DNA of 45,698 nucleotides, taken from the NCBI RefSeq assembly GCF_024639605.1, contig NZ_JAHEHZ010000007.1:1-45698 (forward strand), read 5' to 3'. This stretch comes from Roseobacter sp. (lineage in GTDB: Bacteria; Pseudomonadota; Alphaproteobacteria; Rhodobacterales; Rhodobacteraceae). The notes below the pieces were generated by a model. It was not told the origin of the DNA. It searched no databases and saw only the letters and a list, made by a program, of their open reading frames with translations. Of the stretch, positions 39,183-45,698 are shown piece after piece. The position numbers were made by a program, and so were the translations under genes. Every line of letters starts with the position of its first letter. Within the stretch, counting starts at the first letter, position 1.

Positions 39183-40289
39183 TTACTGCAACGCGTCTTT
39201 CAGCACGCGCAGCACCTCTGACGTTGGCACGTCCCCTGTCACAAAAGCCTCACCGATGCCCCGCGCCAGAATAAACCGCAGCTTTCCCTGAACCACCTTT
39301 TTATCCTGCCCCATCAGATCAAGCAGCGCGGCTGCATCCGGCAGGTCGCCGTCGATATCCGACAGGTCAGTTTTCATGTTCATGGCACGCAGATGCGTGC
39401 GCACCCGGCCGGGTGTCTCCTGCGCGCAAAGACCCAGACGTGCGGAAAGCTCAAAGGCCAACGCGCAGCCGATGGCAACGCCCTCACCGTGCAGCAGGCG
39501 GTCAGAATATCCTGTCGCGGCTTCAAGCGCGTGCCCGAAAGTATGGCCGAGATTGAGCAGTGCGCGGTCGCCCTGTTCGGTTTCGTCCCGGGTCACGATG
39601 TCGGCTTTCATCTGCACCGACCGGCGCACGGCTTCGACGCGGGTGGTCATGTCACCCGCCGCCAGCGCGGGACCGTTCGCCTCCAGCCATTCAAAAAACC
39701 CGGCGTCACCCAGAAGCCCGTATTTTACTACCTCACCATAGCCTGCGATAAAATCACGCGGCGTGAGGGTGCCCAGCACCTCTGTGTCCGCCAGCACGAG
39801 GGACGGCTGATGAAAAGCGCCGATGAGGTTTTTGCCCTGTGGCGCGTTGATGCCGGTTTTGCCGCCGACAGAGCTGTCAACCTGGGCAAGCAGCGACGTG
39901 GGGATCGCCACAAAGCGCACCCCGCGGCGCAGAATGGCGGCGGCAAAACCCGCCAGATCCCCGATAACGCCCCCGCCAAAGGCCACAACGATATCACCGC
40001 GTTCGGTTTTCTGATCCAGCAGCCACTCTGTGCACTGCTCAAGCGGCCCCCAGGATTTGGTCGCCTCACCCGCCGGCAATACGAGAGCTTCCATCTCAAT
40101 TCCTTCAGCACGCAGACCGCGGCGCAGGGCGTCCAGATGCAGACCGGCCACTGTCGCATCGCTGATCACGCAGACCCGCGGACGTCTGAGCAACGGCGCT
40201 ATAAGCACGCCGGACTGTGCGATAAGGCCCGGGCCGATGCGCACATCATAGGCGCGGCCCGGCAGGTCCACTCTGACGATCTCAGTCAT
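39183..40289 (-). CDS. aroB: 3-dehydroquinate synthase
   Basis: AroB makes 3-dehydroquinate in the shikimate pathway, using NAD and a metal. The 368-aa protein has GGGVIGDLAGFAA (NAD site), PTSLLAQVDSSVGGKTGIN and the metal-binding GHTFGHALE motif. The start at 40289 overlaps the aroK stop by 8 bases, so the two are coupled; the ORF track start lies inside aroK. Confidence 0.96.
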   Translation of the reverse strand: MTEIVRVDLPGRAYDVRIGPGLIAQSGVLIAPLLRRPRVCVISDATVAGLHLDALRRGLRAEGIEMEALVLPAGEATKSWGPLEQCTEWLLDQKTERGDIVVAFGGGVIGDLAGFAAAILRRGVRFVAIPTSLLAQVDSSVGGKTGINAPQGKNLIGAFHQPSLVLADTEVLGTLTPRDFIAGYGEVVKYGLLGDAGFFEWLEANGPALAAGDMTTRVEAVRRSVQMKADIVTRDETEQGDRALLNLGHTFGHALEAATGYSDRLLHGEGVAIGCALAFELSARLGLCAQETPGRVRTHLRAMNMKTDLSDIDGDLPDAAALLDLMGQDKKVVQGKLRFILARGIGEAFVTGDVPTSEVLRVLKDALQ

Positions 40290-40875
40290 CGGTGCGCTCC
40301 AGAACGTCGGGCCGTGCCAGCAGCGCGCGCGCCACCCGTGCGGCCATGGCTTCGATCGAGACCGGCGGGGCGCAGGGCACGCGCAGATCGGCCTTGCTGT
40401 ATTCCGGTACCCGCTCCGCACAGAGCTTTTCCAGCGTGGCGCGCGGATCGGGCGTGCGCAGCAACGGCCGGGTGTCGCGGTGTTTAACCCGGCTCCAGAG
40501 CAGGTCGATATCCGCATCAAGCCAGATTGCGACACCATGCTGGCTGATCCGGGCCTGGTTTGCAGCGGACAGAAATGCCCCGCCGCCTGTCGACAGGACG
40601 CAGGGTTTGCCCTGCAGCAGACGTGTGATGACTTCGGTCTCGCGCGCGCGGAAAAAAGGCTCGCCGTCGCGTGCGAATATCTCGGGCACCGTCATATTGG
40701 CCGCAAGCTCGATCTCAGCATCAGAATCGAGAAACTCGACATCGAGCAGCTGCGCCAGCCCCCGTCCCACAGCCGTCTTGCCGGCGCCCATCATGCCGAC
40801 CATCACGATGGTCTTTTTCAGATGAAACGCTCCTGCGGCGCTCTGATCGGCCAGGGATTGCTCAATTTCACTCAT
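40282..40875 (-). CDS. aroK: Shikimate kinase
   Basis: AroK phosphorylates shikimate two steps after AroB. The 197-aa protein has the P-loop GMMGAGKT (27-34), the substrate-binding FLDSDAEIE, FFRARETEV and STGGGAFLSAANQ motifs. A short N-terminal extension precedes the core. It is cotranscribed with aroB and divergent from a small membrane ORF. Confidence 0.96.
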   Translation of the reverse strand: MSEIEQSLADQSAAGAFHLKKTIVMVGMMGAGKTAVGRGLAQLLDVEFLDSDAEIELAANMTVPEIFARDGEPFFRARETEVITRLLQGKPCVLSTGGGAFLSAANQARISQHGVAIWLDADIDLLWSRVKHRDTRPLLRTPDPRATLEKLCAERVPEYSKADLRVPCAPPVSIEAMAARVARALLARPDVLERTDD

Positions 40876-40957
40876 AATCTTTTGAATGACGTGATATTCA
40901 TGAAAAGGCCATATATAAGTTCATCAAAACAACAGGCATTGCAGGCAGGACGGGCAA

Positions 40958-41107
40958 ATGGGACGCATTTTCAAACTGATCGTATTTCTCCTGATACTCG
41001 GATTTATCGGGCTGACCGGCTATGCCTATGTCGGCCCATTCTTTGGCGTGGATTTTGCCGCCCCGCAAAATGAGGTACGCGTCCCTGTCACCCTGGAAAC
41101 TAATTAA
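40958..41107 (+). CDS. Small membrane protein of 49 aa
   Basis: This ORF is absent from the ORF track. It starts at an ATG behind AGGACGGG and encodes MGRIFKLIVFLLILGFIGLTGYAYVGPFFG..., one N-terminal hydrophobic helix, then a polar tail ending ...PVTLETN before TAA. It looks like a signal anchor with a short periplasmic tail. Its last 38 bases overlap the start of the next gene in another frame. Its position and overlap suggest it is cotranscribed with the 519-aa gene and xerD. No function is known. Confidence 0.68.
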   Translation: MGRIFKLIVFLLILGFIGLTGYAYVGPFFGVDFAAPQNEVRVPVTLETN

Positions 41108-42629
41108 GCCTGCACCCGGAGTGCTGGCGGCTCTGCTCTGGAGCGGTCAGGCGCTTGCACAGCAGCAACCCCTGTCGGTAATTGACTGGGTGCACCGGCA
41201 TTCCGAGCCGGAACCCGTTGTCGTGACGCCCCTGCCGGATCCGGGCACGGCTCCGGAAGCCCGCGTGCCCCCTGAGGTCGATGTGACGCCGCTGGAGCAG
41301 GAAACCTGGCGCACGGTCGGGCTGGTGCCTGCACGCGTGACCAACCTGCCCCGCACGCTCTGGACCGGCAGCGACCCTGATGCGCTCGTCAGGCTGATCA
41401 CGCGGCTGCCCGATCTGCGGGTGCCGGCGGGTCAGGCGCTGCTCTACCGTTTGCTGCTTACAGAGAGTTTCGGGCCGGGCAATGATCTGGCGGCGCGCGA
41501 CAGTTTCACCCTGGCGCGCGCCGGGGCACTGGTGCGCGCCGGTGCGCTTGATCCGGCGCGCGCGCTGATCGAACAGGCCGGTGCCACCCGGGATGCGGCG
41601 CATTTTGCCGCCTGGCTCGATGTTGCTCTGCTGACCGGCGACGAGGACCTGGCATGTGACAGTCTCAACAGCATGCCGCATCTTGCGCCCTCGGCGGGCC
41701 ACCGCATCTTCTGTGCGGTCCGGGGCGGGGACTGGCGCACCGCGGCACTGCTTTTTGATGCAGGCCGGGCGATCGGGGCGGTGCCGCCTGCTCAGGCCAG
41801 CCTGCTGGAGCGGTTTCTGGACCCTGATCTCTTTGAGGGCGATCCGGCGCTGGCGCCACCGGCTGTGATTACCCCCCTGCTCTTTCGCCTGCACGAGTCA
41901 GTGGGCGAGCCGCTTCCGACGCGGTTTTTGCCACGCGCTTATGCTGTGGCCGATCTGCGCGATCTTTCCGGCTGGAAATCGCAACTCGAGGCCGCAGAAC
42001 GCCTGGCGCGGGCAGGCACGCTTGCGGATAATCAGTTGCTGGGTCTTTACACAGCCCGCGAGCCTGCGGCATCGGGTGGCATCTGGGAGCGCGTGACGGC
42101 GGTTCAGGCGTTCGAGACCGCGCTCAACGCTGGCGATGCCGCGACAATATCTGCAACGCTGGTCAAGGCCTGGGAGGCGGTCCGGCCTGCCGGCCTCGAG
42201 GTGCCTTTTGCAGAATTGTTTGCTGACAGTCTGACAACGGCGGAACTTACCCCTGAGGCGGCCGGGATCGCGCGTACGCTTGGCCTGTTGTCCGCTGATT
42301 ACCGAGAAGACGCGCAGCATCCGGGCACCGAGCCGCTTTATGCTGCACTCGCGGCAGGTCAGCCGGGAGATCCCTCTGGCTGGCCGCTGAGTGCAATGGC
42401 CATCTCGGATGCCTTCGCGGGCAATGGGGTGCGCACCGATCTGACGGCACTGGCGGCGCGCGAGCAGCTGGGAGAGGCGCTTCTGCGCTGTCTGGTGTTG
42501 CTTGAGCAGGGCGCTGCCGGTGACCCTGCAGCGCTGACCGGGGCGCTCGCTACCCTGCGCGCGCTGGGTCAGGAAGACACTGCGCGCCGTGCCGCGCTGC
42601 AGATCCTGCTGCTGGACAGGTACAGCTGA
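41070..42629 (+). CDS. Exported alpha-helical protein of unknown function (519 aa)
   Basis: The protein has a signal peptide (LIKPAPGVLAALLWSGQALAQ), a proline-rich linker (about 40-75) and then a long alanine/leucine-rich helical region with TPR-like spacing (e.g. ARAGALVRAGALDPARALIEQAG, LEAAERLARAGTLADNQLLGLY). No catalytic motif is seen. The start at 41070 is chosen because it gives the signal peptide; no Shine-Dalgarno precedes it, so it may be translationally coupled to the 49-codon ORF that it overlaps. Its stop overlaps xerD by one base. It may be a periplasmic or envelope scaffold. Confidence 0.78.
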   Translation: MRYASLSPWKLIKPAPGVLAALLWSGQALAQQQPLSVIDWVHRHSEPEPVVVTPLPDPGTAPEARVPPEVDVTPLEQETWRTVGLVPARVTNLPRTLWTGSDPDALVRLITRLPDLRVPAGQALLYRLLLTESFGPGNDLAARDSFTLARAGALVRAGALDPARALIEQAGATRDAAHFAAWLDVALLTGDEDLACDSLNSMPHLAPSAGHRIFCAVRGGDWRTAALLFDAGRAIGAVPPAQASLLERFLDPDLFEGDPALAPPAVITPLLFRLHESVGEPLPTRFLPRAYAVADLRDLSGWKSQLEAAERLARAGTLADNQLLGLYTAREPAASGGIWERVTAVQAFETALNAGDAATISATLVKAWEAVRPAGLEVPFAELFADSLTTAELTPEAAGIARTLGLLSADYREDAQHPGTEPLYAALAAGQPGDPSGWPLSAMAISDAFAGNGVRTDLTALAAREQLGEALLRCLVLLEQGAAGDPAALTGALATLRALGQEDTARRAALQILLLDRYS

Positions 42630-43597
42630 TGGCCGGGGACAGGTGGATTTCTGTCTTTCTCGAAGCGCAGGCCGCCGAGCTTGGGGCGGCGCGCAACACC
42701 CTGCTGGCCTATGGTCGCGACCTGCAGGATTTTGCGGCCTGGCTCTCCGCCAGGGATCTCGCATTTGAGGCGGCGACAAAGGCGGATGTGGAAAGTTACC
42801 TGATCAGTTGCGACGCCGAGGGGCTGTCGCGCGCGACCCGGGCGCGGCGCTTGTCGGCGATCAGACAACTCTACCGGTTCGCTTTTGAGGAAGGTTGGCG
42901 CAGCGATAACCCCGCCATTCAGATCACCGGACCCGGGCGCGATAAACGCCTACCGAAAACGCTGTCCGAAGATGAGGTGGACAGGCTGCTTGACGCGGCA
43001 CGTACAGCGGGCCGTTCGCCGTCAGACCAGGCGCGCAATACCTGTCTGATGGAACTGCTTTATGCTACCGGCATGCGGGTCACGGAACTCGTTTCACTGC
43101 CTGTCAGCGCCACGCGGGGTGATCCGCGAATGCTGCTTATTATGGGTAAGGGCGGAAAGGAACGCATGGTGCCTCTGTCGGCGCCCGCACGTGACGCTCT
43201 GGCGCAGTGGCTCAGGTTGCGCGATGCGGAGGAGGACGCGCGCCGGGCAGCAGGTACTCCCGCATCGAAATTCCTTTTTGCCTCGCGCGGTGTGTCCGGG
43301 CATCTGACACGGCATCGGTTTTACACGTTGATCAAAGAGTTTGCCGTGGCCGGTGGGGTCAGCCCGCAGAAGGTAACGCCACACACGCTGCGCCATGCCT
43401 TTGCCACGCATCTGCTGGCCCATGGCGCCGATCTGCGGTCCATCCAGACGCTTCTGGGGCATGCTGATGTGGCGACGACCGAGATTTATACCCATGTGCT
43501 CGAAGCGCGGCTTTCTGAGCTGGTGCTCAAACACCATCCGCTTGCGGAAAATCCCGCTGTCGGGGGTAAGAGCAAGACCCAGCGGGAGGGTGAGTAA
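42629..43597 (+). CDS. xerD: Tyrosine recombinase XerD
   Basis: XerD resolves chromosome dimers at dif with XerC. The 322-aa protein has an N-terminal SAM-like core-binding domain (about 5-95) and the catalytic residues R150 (YATGMRVTELV), K174 (GKGGKERMVPL), H252 and R255 (HTLRHAFATHLL), H278 (LLGHADVATTEIYTH) and Y287. All six are present. It is coupled to the gene upstream (TGATG). XerC is not in the window. Confidence 0.93.
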   Translation: MAGDRWISVFLEAQAAELGAARNTLLAYGRDLQDFAAWLSARDLAFEAATKADVESYLISCDAEGLSRATRARRLSAIRQLYRFAFEEGWRSDNPAIQITGPGRDKRLPKTLSEDEVDRLLDAARTAGRSPSDQARNTCLMELLYATGMRVTELVSLPVSATRGDPRMLLIMGKGGKERMVPLSAPARDALAQWLRLRDAEEDARRAAGTPASKFLFASRGVSGHLTRHRFYTLIKEFAVAGGVSPQKVTPHTLRHAFATHLLAHGADLRSIQTLLGHADVATTEIYTHVLEARLSELVLKHHPLAENPAVGGKSKTQREGE

Positions 43598-44025
43598 CAC
43601 TGCCTCGCAGCCCCGCGGCGGTTTCCAGAAACCTGAGCGGGCTCGTGGCGATGGCACGGTGCGGCGCAGTTTCAGACGGTAAGCCAGAAGTGTCAGGTCC
43701 CGGACCCGCGCGGCCCTCGTCGCACGCCGCTGCCCCGGCTTTTCGTCTCCGCCTGGTCCGGAATAGCGCTGCAAACCTGTACACGATAGGCGCATCCTGT
43801 AAAATCGCGGGTACATTGCCGGCTTTTGCACGCGGCACAACCCGCGTAGGATGGACCAGCACGAACGGCATTTACACTCCGAAGCGCCGGTGCCCCTGCA
43901 AGGTAACAGGTAATTCAGGGTGTGTTTTCCGGCGACTGTCAGGGAATGGCGTGTCTCAGCCCCCTTGAATGACGCCCCGCCCGCCCCCATAACCAAGGGA
44001 TCGGCTTTCAAAGGTAATTTTCCAG
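43598..44025. other. Gene-free interval between xerD and the CNNM gene
   Basis: About 430 bases hold only short overlapping ORFs on both strands, with Arg/Pro/Gly-rich translations and no family motif. I see no tRNA, no repeat and no terminator with a T-run. It may hold a leader or a small RNA, but nothing supports either. Confidence 0.5.
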
Positions 44026-45333
44026 ATGGACCCCGCCTCCGCAACGCTTGATGCAGCATTCTGGATCACAAGTTGCGTCATCCTCTTTCTGCTGGTTCTG
44101 TCCGGCTTTTTCTCAGGGTCCGAAACAGCGCTCACAGCGGCCTCGCGCGGTAAACTGCGCAGCCAGGCTGACAAAGGCTCGCGCGGTGCAGAACGCGCGC
44201 TCAGGATCACTGAAGACAACGAACGGCTGATCGGTTCGGTGCTGCTCGGCAACAACCTGGTCAATATCCTTGCTGCATCGCTGGCCACTTCGATCTTTAC
44301 GCGTGCTTTTGGCGAAAGCGGTGTGGCGCTTGCCACGCTGGTCATGACGCTTCTGGTGCTGATCTTTGCCGAAGTCCTGCCGAAAACCTATGCGATTACC
44401 AATTCTGAAAGGGCCGCCGCCCTGGTGTCGGCGCCGATTGCGATCATCGTCAAAGTGTTCTCGCCCGTGGTGGCGGCCGTGCGCTTTTTCGTGCGCGGTG
44501 TGCTGCGGATTTTCGGGGTTCGCATCGATCCGGACAGCAACATTCTTGACGTGCACGCAGAGATCGAAGGCGCGTTGCATCTTGGTCATTCTGAAGGTGT
44601 GGTCGAGAAAGAGCATCGTGACCGTATCCTGGGCGCGCTTGATCTTAATGAGCGCGCGGTCGAAGAGATCATGCTGCATCGCTCCGGCATTGAGATGATT
44701 GACGCCGATGCAGAGCCCGAAACAATTCTCGAGCAGTGTCTGCAGTCGAATTACACCCGCCTGCCGGTCTTCAAAGAGGATCAGGAAAATATCGTCGGCG
44801 TGATCCACGCGAAAGATCTGCTGCGCGCGATGTACAAGATTATCGGTGGTCCTGAGGGGGATGCGTCGAAACTGCGCGATTTCGACATCGCGGATGTGGC
44901 GATGAAGCCTTATTTCGTGCCCGAAACCTCTACGCTTGATGAGCAGATGCGCCAGTTTCTGCGCCGGCGCACGCATTTCGCGCTTGTGGTGGATGAATAC
45001 GGCTCGCTGCAGGGACTGATCACCCTGGAAGACATTCTCGAAGAGATTGTCGGCGAAATTACCGACGAGTTCGACCCGGATGGCGAATATCCGGTGAAGC
45101 AGACCGGTGACGGCATGTATGTGGTCGACGGGGCGATGACGATCCGGGATCTCAATCGCGCGACTGACTGGAACCTGCCCGACGAAGAAGCAAACACCAT
45201 CGCCGGCCTCGTCATTCACGAAGCGCAGATGATCCCGACTACAGGCCAGGTGTTTTCGTTTCACGGCTTCCGCTTTGAGGTCTGCGCGCGGGACGGCAAC
45301 AGGATCACAGAACTTAAGATCAGGCCGCTGTAG
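44026..45333 (+). CDS. CNNM/CorC (HlyC)-family membrane protein
   Basis: This 435-aa protein has an N-terminal DUF21/CNNM membrane domain (about 10-190; GFFSGSETALTAASRGKLR, LLGNNLVNILAASLAT, FAEVLPKTYAI), a pair of CBS domains (about 215-345; NYTRLPVFKEDQENIVGVIHAKDLL and FALVVDEYGSLQGLITLEDILEEIVGEI) and a C-terminal CorC/HlyC domain (VDGAMTIRDLN...GFRFEV). Family members are linked to magnesium or sodium transport. Gene names such as hlyC are historical. Confidence 0.9.
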   Translation: MDPASATLDAAFWITSCVILFLLVLSGFFSGSETALTAASRGKLRSQADKGSRGAERALRITEDNERLIGSVLLGNNLVNILAASLATSIFTRAFGESGVALATLVMTLLVLIFAEVLPKTYAITNSERAAALVSAPIAIIVKVFSPVVAAVRFFVRGVLRIFGVRIDPDSNILDVHAEIEGALHLGHSEGVVEKEHRDRILGALDLNERAVEEIMLHRSGIEMIDADAEPETILEQCLQSNYTRLPVFKEDQENIVGVIHAKDLLRAMYKIIGGPEGDASKLRDFDIADVAMKPYFVPETSTLDEQMRQFLRRRTHFALVVDEYGSLQGLITLEDILEEIVGEITDEFDPDGEYPVKQTGDGMYVVDGAMTIRDLNRATDWNLPDEEANTIAGLVIHEAQMIPTTGQVFSFHGFRFEVCARDGNRITELKIRPL

Positions 45334-45680
45334 CCGCCCGTTACCAGAGGCCGCAATGCAGCAGATGGTGCTGTCGCTCACATCGGATTATCAAAGCGCT
45401 CCCGGCCCGTTGTTGGCATTACGGGTCCGCCCGGTGCTGCGGCGCAGCTTCGCCGGACCAGCCATTCGCGCGTGCTGCAGCCCTTAGCTGCTTCAATCCT
45501 CGCCAGGCGATTGAACTGAGATGGCATCCGGACGCACATCAGATCGCGGGCACCCGGGATAGCAGCCCGGTTTCCTGGTTTGGAAGTTGTCGTCAGCTTC
45601 ATTAAAAAAATCAGGCATTACAACCAGAAGCGGCGGACCATGGCCCGCCGCTTTCAGCTTCTGAGTAGTATATCGGAATC
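45334..45680. other. Gene-free interval at the window end
   Basis: About 350 bases after the CNNM gene carry no convincing ORF (the 74-aa minus-strand ORF at 45378-45602 has no family character) and no recognisable tRNA, tmRNA, RNase P or SRP RNA. The main structure is the hairpin at 45628-45653. Confidence 0.5.
45628..45653. terminator. Hairpin near the window end, probably a terminator
   Basis: AAGCGGCGG and CCGCCGCTT form a perfect 9-bp stem around an 8-nt loop. The plus-strand tail is TTTCAGCTT and the minus-strand tail CTGGTTG, both weak. It lies between the CNNM gene and a minus-strand frame ending at 45681, so it may serve either. Confidence 0.5.
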
Positions 45681-45698
45681 TCAGGATTTGCGCTTTTT
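45681..45698 (-). CDS. Possible end of a minus-strand gene (edge fragment)
   Basis: On the minus strand the last 18 bases read in one frame as K-K-R-K-S followed by TGA. A basic C-terminus with a hairpin 28 bases downstream would suit a gene that continues past the window. Five codons are not enough to identify it. Confidence 0.25.
   Translation of the reverse strand, partial: KKRKS

Noticed and set aside
39393-40487. 364-aa plus-strand ORF
   Set aside because: Antisense of aroB and aroK.
44113-45381. 422-aa minus-strand ORF
   Set aside because: Antisense of the CNNM gene, which has clear domains in its own frame.
45378-45602. 74-aa minus-strand ORF
   Set aside because: No ribosome binding site, motif or hydrophobic pattern supports it.

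Overview
The window looks like a chromosomal segment of an alphaproteobacterium of the order Rhodobacterales, most likely the Roseobacter clade. The base composition is GC-rich, GTG starts occur, and the gene set fits: CtrA with SciP beside it, LpxI rather than LpxH, TrmFO, an N-terminally extended ribosomal protein S9, a MocR regulator divergent from a DUF1127 gene, and a run of pyrH-frr-uppS-cdsA-dxr-rseP-bamA-skp-fabZ-lpxA-lpxI-lpxB. Almost everything is core or shell chromosome. I see no prophage, insertion sequence, CRISPR array, rRNA or tRNA.

Layout. 0-2 kb: 3' end of a TetR-type regulator, then the rplM-rpsI operon on the minus strand with a clear sigma-70-type promoter and a terminator. 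2-3.8 kb: a MocR (GntR-aminotransferase) regulator divergent from a DUF1127 gene, with three phased direct repeats between them. 3.9-10.8 kb: small metabolic and RNA-modification genes (SnoaL/NTF2-like, GGCT-like, PaaI-like thioesterase, trmFO, a methyltransferase coupled to gluQ, hisI, a NifU/IscU-like scaffold) and a soluble chemoreceptor. 10.8-16.7 kb, minus strand: a 42-codon membrane ORF behind an SOS-box-like motif, recG-ligA (overlapping), ctrA and sciP. 16.7-30.3 kb: mnmA (+), then the long envelope run on the minus strand (lipid A, outer-membrane assembly, isoprenoid and phospholipid precursors, ribosome recycling, UMP kinase), including an unlisted 43-codon membrane ORF between rseP and bamA. 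30.3-36.8 kb, plus strand: miaA, an AraC-type regulator and a three-gene Dpp/Opp-type ABC transporter without a substrate-binding protein. 36.8-45.7 kb: a small membrane protein, a lytic transglycosylase, ssb plus a GNAT gene, aroK-aroB (minus), a 49-codon membrane ORF overlapping a 519-aa exported helical protein coupled to xerD, and a CNNM/CorC-type protein.

How the genes work together. The minus-strand block from pyrH to lpxB supplies and assembles the cell envelope: UppS and CdsA make undecaprenyl carrier and CDP-diacylglycerol, Dxr feeds isoprenoids, RseP carries out site-2 proteolysis, BamA and Skp assemble outer-membrane proteins, and FabZ/LpxA/LpxI/LpxB make lipid A (lpxD must lie elsewhere). 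CtrA and SciP form a cell-cycle/motility transcription switch next to DNA ligase and RecG. Several genes act on tRNA or translation: TrmFO, GluQ, MnmA, MiaA, Frr, L13 and S9.

I found no clearly new large system. The most interesting items are small and regulatory: the 42-codon membrane ORF behind a GTTC-N7-GTTC motif, the phased repeats between mocR and the DUF1127 gene, the palindromes around ctrA and bamA, and two other unlisted small membrane ORFs.
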